Notes under the pieces: model-generated
The model's database searches: none
Told to the model about the DNA's origin: nothing
What the model saw: only the letters and a program-made list of their open reading frames with translations
Made by a program: the position numbers and the translations under genes
Assembly: GCF_012726295.1 (NCBI RefSeq)
Contig: NZ_JABAOB010000009.1
Span: forward strand, 186,001-250,000
DNA length: 64,000 nt
Direction: 5' to 3'
Origin: Chitinophaga sp. Ak27
Lineage (GTDB): Bacteria; Bacteroidota; Bacteroidia; Chitinophagales; Chitinophagaceae
Part shown: piece after piece, positions 20,101 to 29,700 of the stretch
Numbering within the stretch: position 1 is the stretch's first letter
Layout: each line of letters begins with the position of its first letter

Positions 20101-20541
20101 GATAAAGATGAACTGCTGGGATACCTGAAAACAAAACTCCCGGAATATATGGTACCGGCGCAGTGGGTAGTATTAGCGGAAATGCCGCTTTCCGCCAATG
20201 GAAAGATCGACAGGAAAGCGTTGCCGGAATCTACGATAGCTACCGTGTCAGCCGGTTTATATGTAGCTCCCACCAATGAGCTGGAGGGAAAACTGGCAGC
20301 TATCTGTGCCAGGCTGCTGGAAATAGAACGGGTAAGCATATACGATAACCTCTTTGAAATTGGCATGCATTCCCTGTTGATCATGCGCCTTGCGGCCACG
20401 GTTCACGAGGAATTTGGTATGCAGGTATCGGTGCGGACTTTCTTTCAGCTGACAACGATTGCTGCCTTAGCCAAGTATATCGACATAAATAAAATGGTGG
20501 CTGTTACCCCCACTTCTAAACAGAAAAAAATTATTCTATAA
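13951..20541 (+). CDS. NRPS, modules 3-4 (docking-C-A-PCP-C-A-PCP)
   Basis: Second protein of the assembly line, 2196 residues, starting 38 bases after the first. Residues 1-60 look like a TubC-type N-terminal docking domain (MPGFNLSEVVLILEQ, ending AQLVAYFK), which receives the C-terminal tail of the upstream synthase. Domains then follow as C (84-515), A (530-1033), PCP (1045-1123), C (1138-1573), A (1583-2095), PCP (2105-2177), and a basic tail (KQKKIIL) that should dock to the third protein. There is no methyltransferase, epimerase or thioesterase domain. Both modules closely copy modules 1 and 2: the pocket codes are identical and the segment around LLSTGSPSFDATTIEYWG is the same. The protein probably arose by duplication of the two-module unit, with loss or later gain of the methyltransferase in one copy. 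Start chosen because the docking domain begins right at this ATG. Confidence 0.96.
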   Translation: MPGFNLSEVVLILEQAQDLGISLSLDGEELLLKTDQQKQFAPSFLQTLKINKAQLVAYFKASADTTAVTFVTEKIRAAERRAGARIPLSFSQERLWFIDAMQGSVQYHVPAILRLTGTLNIAALEHALRNIIQRHEILRTVIKADQDGTWQEVASGENWKLERINGADYAEDAAALRTRIATLINKPFDLAWDYMLRAQLVTLTKKEYILVLTMHHIAADGWSSAILISELMEGYRAFTEKRDPLYTPLDIQYADYAVWQRNYLAGAVMEQKIAHWKSKLTDVAVAEIPADFERPATSSNKGAFLVFNIENTLAASLRQLAQQEDATLYMVLLAAFKVLLHRYSRQDDICVGGAVAGRMRTELEPLIGFFVNTLALRTDLGGHPSFLSLLQRVKNTLLDAYEYEDAPFEKVVEAVVKERDMNRNPLFQSIFVLQNVPAIPALRIDEVVITEEPMIRNASLFDLTWIAEERPGGISIYLEYSTDLFTESTIRKMFSHYETLLAAIVKNPTEAISSLDMLSNGEKEQLLLSFNATDFPYPADKTITALFDEQVVLTPDAVALVFCDTQLTYRQLQEQADKLAWYLRSKGVKEDTMVPICMERSVQLIVGILAILKAGGAYVPVDPAYPSDRIRYMLEDTRSALILTNSAQLPMLRQEVPAMEMLCVDEMMELLGATPIPTLVTSINPGSLAYIIYTSGSTGQPKGVMVTHRNVTSLARGGNFLEFSAADVLLSTGSPSFDATTIEYWGMLLNGGQLVLCPEQRLLDNQLLKLEIRQQGVNKMWFTASWFNQLVDDDIALFEGLNALMVGGEKLSEEHIQRFQAAYPATAVINGYGPTENTTFSLTWNIRAVEPGKSIPIGRPLGNRTAYILSAEGQLLPAGVPGELYVGGDGVSLGYLNQPVLTAQKFVPDPFSDRPDARLYRTGDLARWLPDGAMAYLGRIDDQVKIHGHRIEPGEIESILLQHPNIKQAVVLMQVKTTGDKYLVAYLVPQGDFDKAALTDYLKNRLPAYMIPAQLVSLEKMPLTANGKADRKALRALEGDSGETAVYVAPANETEQQLLSIWERFLQRKEISTHANFFELGGHSLLASRVVTAIRSALQIELSVTRFFQYPTIAGMAEYLAGKEKAASLPAITAGTRPFRIPLAFSQERLWFIDQMNGTVAYHVPLAIRLKGTLDESGLSHALHAIVNRHEALRTVIRQEHGVPYQELLPADDWQLTLIQDEKYSTQEQLQAHLIDLVNAPFDLARDYMLRADLIRLSADEHILLITLHHISSDGWSVTLLVNDMAELYNAYIEKRSAMLEPLHLQFADYAVWQRSIADSDRLRKQLSYWEQQLQGVEVLQLPADFSRPAIQSTRGAVKQFTLDRGLSQQLQQFSLQQDVTLFMTLLATFKVLLYRYSGQEDICVGSSIAGRTQEEVAGIIGFFVNTLALRSDLSQHPSFLTLLQQVKQTTLAAYDHQEVPFEKVVEAVNAERDLSRTPLFQVLFELQNTPAVEQLQLGALTVTREEVKYNTAQFDLVVSMEDGPEGLTGYVEYVTDVFAEATITQLITHFRQLLTTVITQPDTRINTLPLLTEAERHQQLVTFNNTTVDFPHNSTFIDQFGLQARRTPAAPALVMDRQVLTYASLEERSNQLAHYLQEVGVDNTSLVPVCLDRSPDMVIAILAIMKAGGAYLPVDPGYPEERMTYMLNDCKAQWVISSSTGKQTLEKASRVRIISLDEEQAVISGYPVTTLPTLPAPSQLAYVIYTSGSTGLPKGAMIEHAGMLNHLLAKVNDLKMDAASIVAFTAAFTFDISVWQMFAALLCGGHTVIYPTDTILQPTSLMQAVKADKITILEVVPSYLSAILATVKGTSLPQLQYLLVTGETVPRPLLAEWFQHKDYRTIPVVNAYGPTEASDDITHHFMYETPGHSNVPLGKPIQNLHIHILDASQQLCPIGVAGEICVSGIGVGRGYLNRPELTAEKFVKDPFSENNTVRMYRTGDLGKWLPDGTIMHLGRIDNQVKIRGYRIEPGEIERVIEKSGMIKQVVVMTKADQHQQLQLVAYVVGRENFDKDELLGYLKTKLPEYMVPAQWVVLAEMPLSANGKIDRKALPESTIATVSAGLYVAPTNELEGKLAAICARLLEIERVSIYDNLFEIGMHSLLIMRLAATVHEEFGMQVSVRTFFQLTTIAALAKYIDINKMVAVTPTSKQKKIIL
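14190..17330 (+). other. NRPS module 3: C-A-PCP, Val-like code
   Basis: The C core is MHHIAADGWSS. The pocket reads DAIWMGGTFK, identical to module 1, so a Val-like aliphatic residue is expected, here without N-methylation. The A8 motif reads KIHGHRIEPGEIE, with His where the other modules have Arg-Gly-Tyr. The PCP is FELGGHSLL (Ser codon 17200-17202). Confidence 0.83.
17365..20541 (+). other. NRPS module 4: C-A-PCP, code DIWELTADDK
   Basis: The C core is LHHISSDGWS. The pocket reads DIWELTADDK, identical to module 2, so residues 2 and 4 of the product should be the same amino acid. The PCP motif is EIGMHSLL (Ser codon 20371-20373). As in module 2, the second Gly is replaced by a bulky residue in the PCP that hands the chain to another protein. 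Confidence 0.82.
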
Positions 20542-20564
20542 CCCTATTTTTTAAACTATTCAAG

Positions 20565-20750
20565 ATGTTAGATTTTAATCTGAACGAAATAATTGATCTG
20601 TTAAAAGAGGCCAATGATAGCGGAATAAAAATATCCTGTGATAACGATAACTTATTGGTGGAAACGGATGAAGATAAAGAGATTGATGCCTATTTCCTCG
20701 ATAGATTAAGGGATAATAAGCATTCACTGATAGCATATTTTAAGAAACAT
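20565..20750 (+). other. TubC-like N-terminal docking domain (protein 3)
   Basis: Residues 1-62, same layout as the docking domain of protein 2 (MLDFNLNEIIDLLKEAN, ending SLIAYFKK), but its hairpin region is strongly acidic (NLLVETDEDKEIDAYF). The expected partner, the tail of protein 2, is basic (SKQKKIIL). Confidence 0.75.
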
Positions 20751-23700
20751 ACCTCCGGCACACCGGACAAACATTTCTCAGGCAGCATACAGGAGGCCCG
20801 GGGCAATGATTACGGACGGGTACCGTTGTCATTCAGCCAGGACCGTTTATGGTTTATTCACCAGCTGGAAGGCAGCGTACAATATCATATACCCGCCGCA
20901 TTGAGATTGAAGGGGAAACTGGATATAGGCGCGCTGAACTTTGCCTTGCGCACCGTAGTGAATCGCCATGAAGTACTGCGTACGGTGATACAGCTCGAAG
21001 ACGGGCAGGCCTGGCAGCATGTGTTGGAAAAAGACAAATGGGAGCTGGATGTCATTGACGGCACATCCGGCTATGAAGATCCTGCAGCCCTGCAAACATT
21101 TATCGATGAGTTGGTGCAAAGACCATTTGACCTGTTCCAGGATCATATGCTGCGTGCTCACCTCGTAAGATTGGCACCAGCAGAATACCTGCTGGTGCTG
21201 GTGATGCATCATATTGCCTCCGATGGCTGGTCTACCGCCATCCTGGTAAATGAGTTAAACGAAGCATACACCGCCGCAGCCACACATCGTGAACCGGTGC
21301 TGGACCCCTTGGATATCCAGTTCGCCGACTACGCCGTATGGCAACGTAAATACCTGGCTGGTAATATGCTGGATAAACAGCTTTCGTATTGGAAGAAGCA
21401 GCTGGACGGGGCTTCTTTGTTAAATCTCCCTACCGACTATGAACGTCCAGCGGTAAAGAGTACCCGGGGCGCTTTGGTATCTTTTCATATCAATCAGCAG
21501 TTGACAGAGCGGTTGCAGGAATTATCGCAGGAGAATGGCGCTACGCTGTACATGACACTGCTGGCCGCTTTCAAGGTGTTACTATATCGCTATAGCGGGC
21601 AGGAAGATATCAGCATTGGCGGCGTGGTAGCAGGCAGGATGCGAACAGAAATGGAACGCCTGATCGGTTTTTTTGTAAATACACTGGTATTACGTACCGA
21701 CTTGGGCGGCAACCCGGCATTTACCACGTTGTTGCAACAGGTGAAAAATACTTTGCTCGATGCATACGAACACCAGGAGGTACCTTTTGAAAAAGTGGTG
21801 GAAGCGGTGATGGGAGAGCGGGATATCAGTAAAAATCCTTTATTCCAGGTAGTTTTTGTATTACAGAATGTGCCGCCTACCAAAGAGTTAAAGATGGGAG
21901 AAGTGGTGATGCAGGACGAAAAGATTATGCGCACTACCAGCCTGTTTGATCTTTCCTGGTCCATGGAGCAAGGCCCCGATGGTATCGACGTGGAAGTGGA
22001 ATACTATGTAGATATTTTCAGCGAAGCCACCATTCAGCGGATGGTACAGCATTTCCAGGTACTGCTGCAATCGGCCGTAGATAACCCGGCGCAGCCCATT
22101 GGCATGCTGCATATGCTCAGCGAAGCCGAAGTAAATCAATTGCTGGTATCATTCAATGATACAGCTACGCTCTATCCTTCGTCTGAAAGTGTGGTGTCTA
22201 TTTTTGAGGGACAGGTAGCCCGTTCACCGGAAGCGCCGGCAGTTACGTTCGGCAAACGGCAACTTACCTATATGGAGCTGGACGAACAGGCCAACCAGGT
22301 AGCCAACTACCTGGCGGAGCAAGGGATTCGGCCGGGTAATACGATTGCGTTGTTGTCGCGACGCGGCATAGAAATGATCGTCGGCATCTTAGGTATCCTT
22401 AAAAGCGGCAATGCCTACGCACCTTTTCATACGGCCTACCCGGCAGATCGCCTGCACGGTATGATGGAAGATGCCGGCATCACCACATTGCTATATACCA
22501 GCAGGGAGCTGTTTAACACCTCGGGGATGGATCAGTTTACGCCCGGCCTGGACATCAGCGCCGCGCGTAAAAGCGCTGTAACACCGCCGGGCATACGAAC
22601 CGGCAGCGATGCCTGTATCAATGTGATGTATACTTCCGGTACCACCGGTACACCCAAAGGGATTGCCATCACTAATAAAAATATTATCAACCTGGCCCTC
22701 GACCGCGGCGCCACTGCGGTGCTGCCTGCCGACCGGCTGCTCCAATGCTCCAACTACGCATTTGATGGTACTACGTTCGACATTTACAGCGCACTGCTCA
22801 ACGGCGCCTGCTTATGTATGGTGGATGACGACGCGGCCATAGATGTGTTTGAGTTATCCAGGATCATCGCTGCCGAGAAAATCACCATCGCGCTTTTCCC
22901 TACGGCCTTATTCCACAACTTTATCGATAACCAGGTTTCCGGTCTGAAATCCATGCGGAAAATTCTGTTCGGCGGGGAAAAAGCGTCCCTGCCGCACCTG
23001 GAAAAAGCCCTGGCAGTGCTGGGACCAGGGAAACTCGTCAATATGTACGGCCCTACCGAAATAACCGTGGCCGCTACCTGTTACGAAGTAAATGATGTAA
23101 GTGGAAAATTATCCGTTCCCATTGGATCGCCTATGGCCAATACCAGCATCCGCATACTGGATGAAAATAAACAGCTGGTGCCGATAGGAGTGAGTGGGGA
23201 ACTTTATGTAGGTGGCGATGGCGTTTCATTGGGTTATGTAAACAGACCGGATTTAACAGCAGAAAAATATGTAACGCTGGAAAATGCACCCGGCCGTTGG
23301 TACCGCACCGGCGATAAAGCACGCTGGCTGCCGGATGGCACCATTGCCTACGCAGGAAGGATCGACGACCAAGTGAAAATCCGTGGTTACCGTATTGAAC
23401 CCGCAGAAATAGAACGGGCACTAAACAATCTCCCGGAAGTAGGCGACAGCTGCGTAGTGGTAAAACAGCAATCTACCGGTGAAAAAAGGCTGGTAAGCTA
23501 TTATATCCCCGAACAGGAAGCCGTGCAGCAAAAAGAGTATGAGCTGTCACAGTCCCAGATCGCCAGCTGGAGAGCCTTATACGACACCGCCTATAGTAAA
23601 ACTGACGAGATAGAAGACCTCGATGAAGAGTTCAATATTACCGGCTGGAACGATAGCTTCACCGGCGGGCCTATTCCTGCTGAAAATATGCAGCAATGGG

Positions 23701-26700
23701 TAGATGATGTTACCCGCCTCATCATAGCACTGCAACCCAAAAGAGTGCTGGAAATAGGATCGGGCACGGGGTTGATTTATTACCCGATTGCCGATCATAT
23801 AGACCGTTATATCGGGACCGACTTCTCCCGCGTGTCGGTAGAACAAATCCTGCGCCGCATCAACAAAGGTGAACGCCGTTACCCAGATACAGAAATGAAA
23901 TTATGTGCGGCACATGAAATTATCCTGGAAGAGAAAGAAGAGATTGACCTGGTGATACTCAACTCTATTGTTCAGTATTTTCCAGGCGCCGCTTATATGA
24001 CCGATGTACTGGCTAAAGCCATTTCCCTGCTGCGCGGTCAGGGCCGCATTGTGGTAGGCGACGTCCGCGATCTGCGTTTGCTGCCTGCTTTTAAACGCCG
24101 CCTGCAACTGGATAAACTGCATGATAAAACCAGCATCCGCGAGCTGGAATGGAGTGTAGAACAAGAGGTGTTAAGGGAAGAAGAATTGTGTTTTTCTCCC
24201 GCCTATTTTTATCAGCTGCAAACACGCTTCCCGGAAATCACCCACGTGGAAATTGTATGGAAGCAAGGTGATTATATCAATGAGTTGAGCCTTTACCGTT
24301 ATACGGTAATCATGCATGTGGGCATTGAAAAGCCCGTATTGCAACCGGACTGGCAGCCATGGGACAGTATCGCCGATAAAAGCCACATCATTGACCAGTT
24401 AACAAACCGTATTCCGGTGATCGCCCTACAGGATGTACCAGGACATCGGGTATGGAGAGAGCGTATGCTGGATCATGCGCTGAAAAATAACCTGTTCGGC
24501 AATGTAGGCGACTTATCGGCCTATATCAGCGCGCCGGACGAAGTAACACATACCGTTAATGAGATACTGGCGGAAGCAACAGCGGCTGGTTATAGCTACC
24601 GCTTCCTGCTGGATGAAGACCCGCTGAAAGTAAACCTGCTGATAGAACGGGATCGCTTTGATGGTTTTGTGGAACAATCCTATAGCAACAGCATCAGTTT
24701 TACGGACCTGGTGAAAACAAATATTCCACTGTTTACCGATATCTGCGAATCATTACAGAAAGGTATCAAACAGCAACTGCTGGACCGCCTGCCGGATTAC
24801 ATGGTGCCGGCAGATTTTGTAGCCCTGCAACAGTTGCCGCTAACGGGTAACGGCAAGGTAGACCGTAAGTTCCTGGCGGCATGGGAAGACATACAACGGA
24901 AGAGGCTCATTAACTACGTGGCCCCCACCAATGAAACAGAACAGCGGCTCGCCGATATCTGGCAGCACCTGCTGGGAGTGGATCGTGTGGGTATACAGGA
25001 TAACTTCTTTGAATTAGGTGGTCACTCATTACTTGCTACACGCGTGGTGTCCGCGGTTCGTAAAGAACTGGATGTGGAGTTGACGGTAAAAGACTTCTTC
25101 ATCTATCCCACCATTGCGTTGCTGGCAGCCTACCTGGAGCAACAGGAAAAAGGTTCGTCTTTGCCGCCGCTGATCGCCGGTCCGCGACCTGCCAATATCC
25201 CCCTGTCTTTCAGCCAGGAACGGTTGTGGTTTATCGATCAGCTGCAGGGCACCGTGCCTTACCATATGCCGGTAATACTGCGGTTGCATGGCAACCTCGA
25301 CGTAGCCGGCCTGGAATATGCACTCCGCAATGTAGTGAACGGACATGAAGTATTACGCACCGTCATCACACCAAAAGATGGCGTCGCCTGGCAGCACGTA
25401 ATGGATAAGGACCAGTGGCAGCTCACTATCGTACCCGCAACTCCGGAGCTGGCAGATGAAGCCAGCTTAAAACAATTATTAAGCACCCTGGCAGATATGC
25501 CTTTTGACCTGTGCCGCCATCATATGCTGAGAGCGCATCTGCTGCCGTTGTCGGCTAATGAGCATTTGCTCTTGCTCACCATCCACCATATTGCCTGCGA
25601 TGGTTGGTCTATATCCATCCTGGTAAAAGAACTGGTGGAACTATACCGGGCTTACGCAGAAAAACGGGCGCCGATACTGGAAAAACCGGAAATTCAATAT
25701 GCTGACTATGCCCTATGGCAGCGCAATAGTTTTGACGGAGCCATCCTGGAGGAGAAAATGGCCTACTGGAACCGGCAACTGCGCAACGTACTTCCCTTAG
25801 ACCTGCCCACAGACTATCCACGGCCCGCCGTGCAACAATTTAATGGCGCCATTAGCTGGTTCCATATCGACCAGGAATTAACCCAGCAGCTCCACCTGTT
25901 GTCGAAGGAACAAGGCGTTACCCTGTTTATGACATTGTTAACCGCCTTCCAGGTGTTGCTGCAACGGTATAGCGGCCAGGATGATATTTGCGTGGGCTCC
26001 CCGGTATCCGGCAGAACACAGCAGGAAACAGAAGGACTGATCGGCTTCTTCCTGAATACCGTGACATTAAGAACAGATCTCAGCGATAATCCTTCATTCA
26101 GCGTGCTGCTGCAACAAGTGAAAAATACAACACTCGATGCATATGAACACCAACAGGTGCCTTTTGAAAAGATAGTAGAACAGCTGGCGAAAGACCGGGA
26201 TATGAGCCGTAGCCCGCTGTTCCAGGCCATGTTTGTATTGCAGAATACCCCGCCCGTACCGGAATTGTTATTGGGAGATCTGCACCTGGCTTATGAAGAG
26301 GTGCCACATAAAACAACGTTGTGCGACATCACCCTCTCTTTGGAAGAACAACAAGATGGTATCCGAGGGTACGCCGAATATTGCACTGATTTGTTTAGCG
26401 CCGACAGGATTAAACAAATGATGAAGCATTTTGAGCAGTTACTCCGCTCCATTGTAAGTGCACCGGCTGCACAGATCAATACCCTGCGTATTACTACCCC
26501 GGCGGAAGAAGCGCAGCTGCAGGCCGCATTCAACAGCCAGGTAACAGACTACCCAAGGAATAAAACGATTATCGACCTTTTCGACCGGCAGGTATTACTC
26601 ACGCCAGATGCGGTGGCGGTAGTGTTTGAGTCAACCCAGCTTACTTATCACGAGCTGAATAGCCGGGCCAACCAGCTGGCCCATTATCTAAGAGAACTGG

Positions 26701-29700
26701 GTGTTCGGGAAGATACACTGGTACCGGTATTCCTGGAGCGCAGCGAACACATGGTCATCGCCATGCTGGGCATTCTGAAGGCTGGTGGTGCTTATGTTCC
26801 CATCGATCCGGAATATCCGCAGGAAAGGATCCGGTTTATGCTAACGGATACTGGCGCGCAGTATATCGTGACTAATAGTGAAAGTGCCCATTTACTCGAG
26901 GTGGAAGCGTCCGTTGCCGTAGTGTCGCTGGACGGTGATCAGCATATCCTGGAAGAATTTCCGCAGGATAATCCCGAAAGCTTCGTTCATCCGCACCACC
27001 TGGCGTATGTGATCTATACCTCCGGTTCTACCGGCCAGCCGAAAGGCGTGTTACTGGAGCATTATAACGTAGTGCGGTTGTTTGAAACCGATACGCCGCT
27101 ATATGATTTCGACAGCAATGATGTATGGACAATGTTCCATTCCATGTGCTTCGACTTTTCCGTATGGGAAATGTATGGCGCCTTATTCTACGGTGGCCGC
27201 CTGGTAATTGTGTCAAAACAGGTGGCCAGAGATGCGGCGTTATTCGGGCAGCTGTTGCTGTCGGAAGGCGTAACGGTGCTCAACCAAACCCCTGCCGCCT
27301 TCTACGTATTGCAAGAGTACCTGGTGGCCAATGCACCAACGGTGCCTGTCAGGTACGTGATATTTGGAGGGGAGGCATTGAACCCGGTGATGATAAAGCC
27401 GTGGAAAGAATTGTATCCGTCTTGCAAAATGGTGAACATGTATGGTATTACGGAAACCACCGTGCATGTAACTTACCAGGAGATTGGAACGGCACACCTG
27501 CAAAGTAGCAGCAGCATTATAGGTAAAGCTATCCCTACACTGGGGCTCTACATCCTCGACGCTAACAGGCACTTATCGCCGGTAGGCGTACCGGGAGAGT
27601 TGTATGTATCCGGCGCCGGTTTGGCCCGGGGATACCTGAACCGGGAAGCATTAACCCAAGAACGTTTCCTGCCTAACCCATTCAGCAACGACGCCGATTA
27701 TAACCGCTTGTATAAAACCGGCGACCAGGCCCGCTGGCTGGCCGACGGCAATATTGAATACCTGGGACGTATAGATCAGCAGGTGAAAATCCGTGGTTAC
27801 CGTATTGAACTGGGCGAAATTGAAAATGTACTGCTGCAGAGCGGCCTGGTAAAACAGGTAGTGGTAGTAGCTGCCAATGACAGCACCGGCAGTAAGATAC
27901 TTGCGGCTTATATTGTTTCCGAAGCGCGCTTCGATCGCGAACAGGTGATAGGGGTGTTGAAGCAGCGGTTACCGGATTATATGATACCGGCCTTGTTTAT
28001 TACGTTAGATAAGATGCCTTTGACATCCAACGGAAAAGTAGACAGGAAGGCATTACCAGATATACACGCAGGTACGCCGGCTACACATGAATATGTAGCC
28101 CCACGCAATGAAATGGAACAGTTGCTGGCAGATGTTTGGCAGGAATTGCTGCAGCTGCCACGGGTAGGCATATACGATAATTTCTTTGAACTGGGAGGAC
28201 ACTCGTTGTTGTCGATGCGCATGGTAGCGGTGCTTCGAAAGAAAATTGCCGTGGAACTAACGGTTAGGTCTATATTCCTGTATCCGCACATTCATGAGCT
28301 GGCAGCCTTTTTAGCAGGACAAGCCACGCAAACATTCCTGCCTGCCGTGAAAGCCGGCAAAAGGCCCGCACGCATTCCTTTGTCTTTCAGCCAGGAACGT
28401 CTATGGTTTATTGATCAGCTGGAAGGAAGTGTACAGTACCACGTGCCCGCAGTACTGCGGCTTCGCGGGGTACTTAATGTCGATGCGCTGGCCACCGCCC
28501 TGCGTAGTGTGGTCAACCGCCATGAAATATTAAGGACAGTGATCCGGCAAAATGATGGCCGCGGCTACCAATACATCCTGGATGAAAATAAATGGACATT
28601 AAACATCACCGACCTGCCCGCCTATAAAGGAGATCCTACGGCATTGCAAACTTTTATAAAATCAATCATAGATGCACCGTTTGATCTGTCAATAGACCAC
28701 ATGCTGCGTGCTGACCTCGTAGTGCTGGGAGCTGATGACCATATCCTGGTCATCACTACGCACCACATTGCCTCCGATGCCTGGTCCACCGGCATCCTGG
28801 TAAAAGAGCTGGTCGCTTTTTATATGGCCGCCTCTACTGGCCAGGAAGTACTGCTGGACAAAATGGAGCTACAATATGCCGATTATGCCATCTGGCAAAG
28901 AACTTATATCACCGGCGATGTACTGGATAAACAGCTGGCTTACTGGAAGGAAAACCTGGCAGGCATCACGCCATTAAACCTGCCATTAGATTATCCAAGA
29001 CCACCGGTGAGAAGTACCAGGGGAGGAGCGATCAGCTTCCAGCTGCCCGCTGAGCTAACTGCACAGCTGCATCAGTTGAGCCGGCAGGAAGGCGTGAGCA
29101 TGTTCATGACATTGTTCACCGCCTTCAACGTAATGCTGTATCGTTACAGCGGGCAGGAAGATATCTGTGTAGGCAGCCCCATAGCGGGTAGAACACAACA
29201 GGAAATAGAAGGCCTCATCGGCTTCTTCATTAATATGCTGGCGTTACGGGTGGATTTGCGCGGTAACCCTTCTTTCCGTGCACTGCTGCAACAGGTAAAA
29301 CAAACTACGCTGCAGGCCTTTGAACACCAGGAAGTACCTTTTGAAAAAATAGTAGACCAGGTGGTAGTGGACAACGACAGAAGCCACCGGCCTGTGTTCC
29401 AGGTCGTTTTCGGTTTGCAGAATAACGTCAACCAGCCGGATCTTCAATTCGGAGACATTGTTTTATCAGAAGAAACGGTAGAACATACATCTGCCAAATT
29501 TGACCTGGTATTCAGCATGGACGAAGATGAAGACGGGCTAAATGGAACAGTGGTGTATTGCGCGGACCTGTTTAAAGAAGCTACCGTGGCGCGTATGATC
29601 GGGCATTTCCAACAACTGCTGTATGCCGTAGTAGCATCGCCGGCACAGCATATTGCAGTATTACCCATGCTAACTGGTGCAGAAGAACAACAATTACTGT

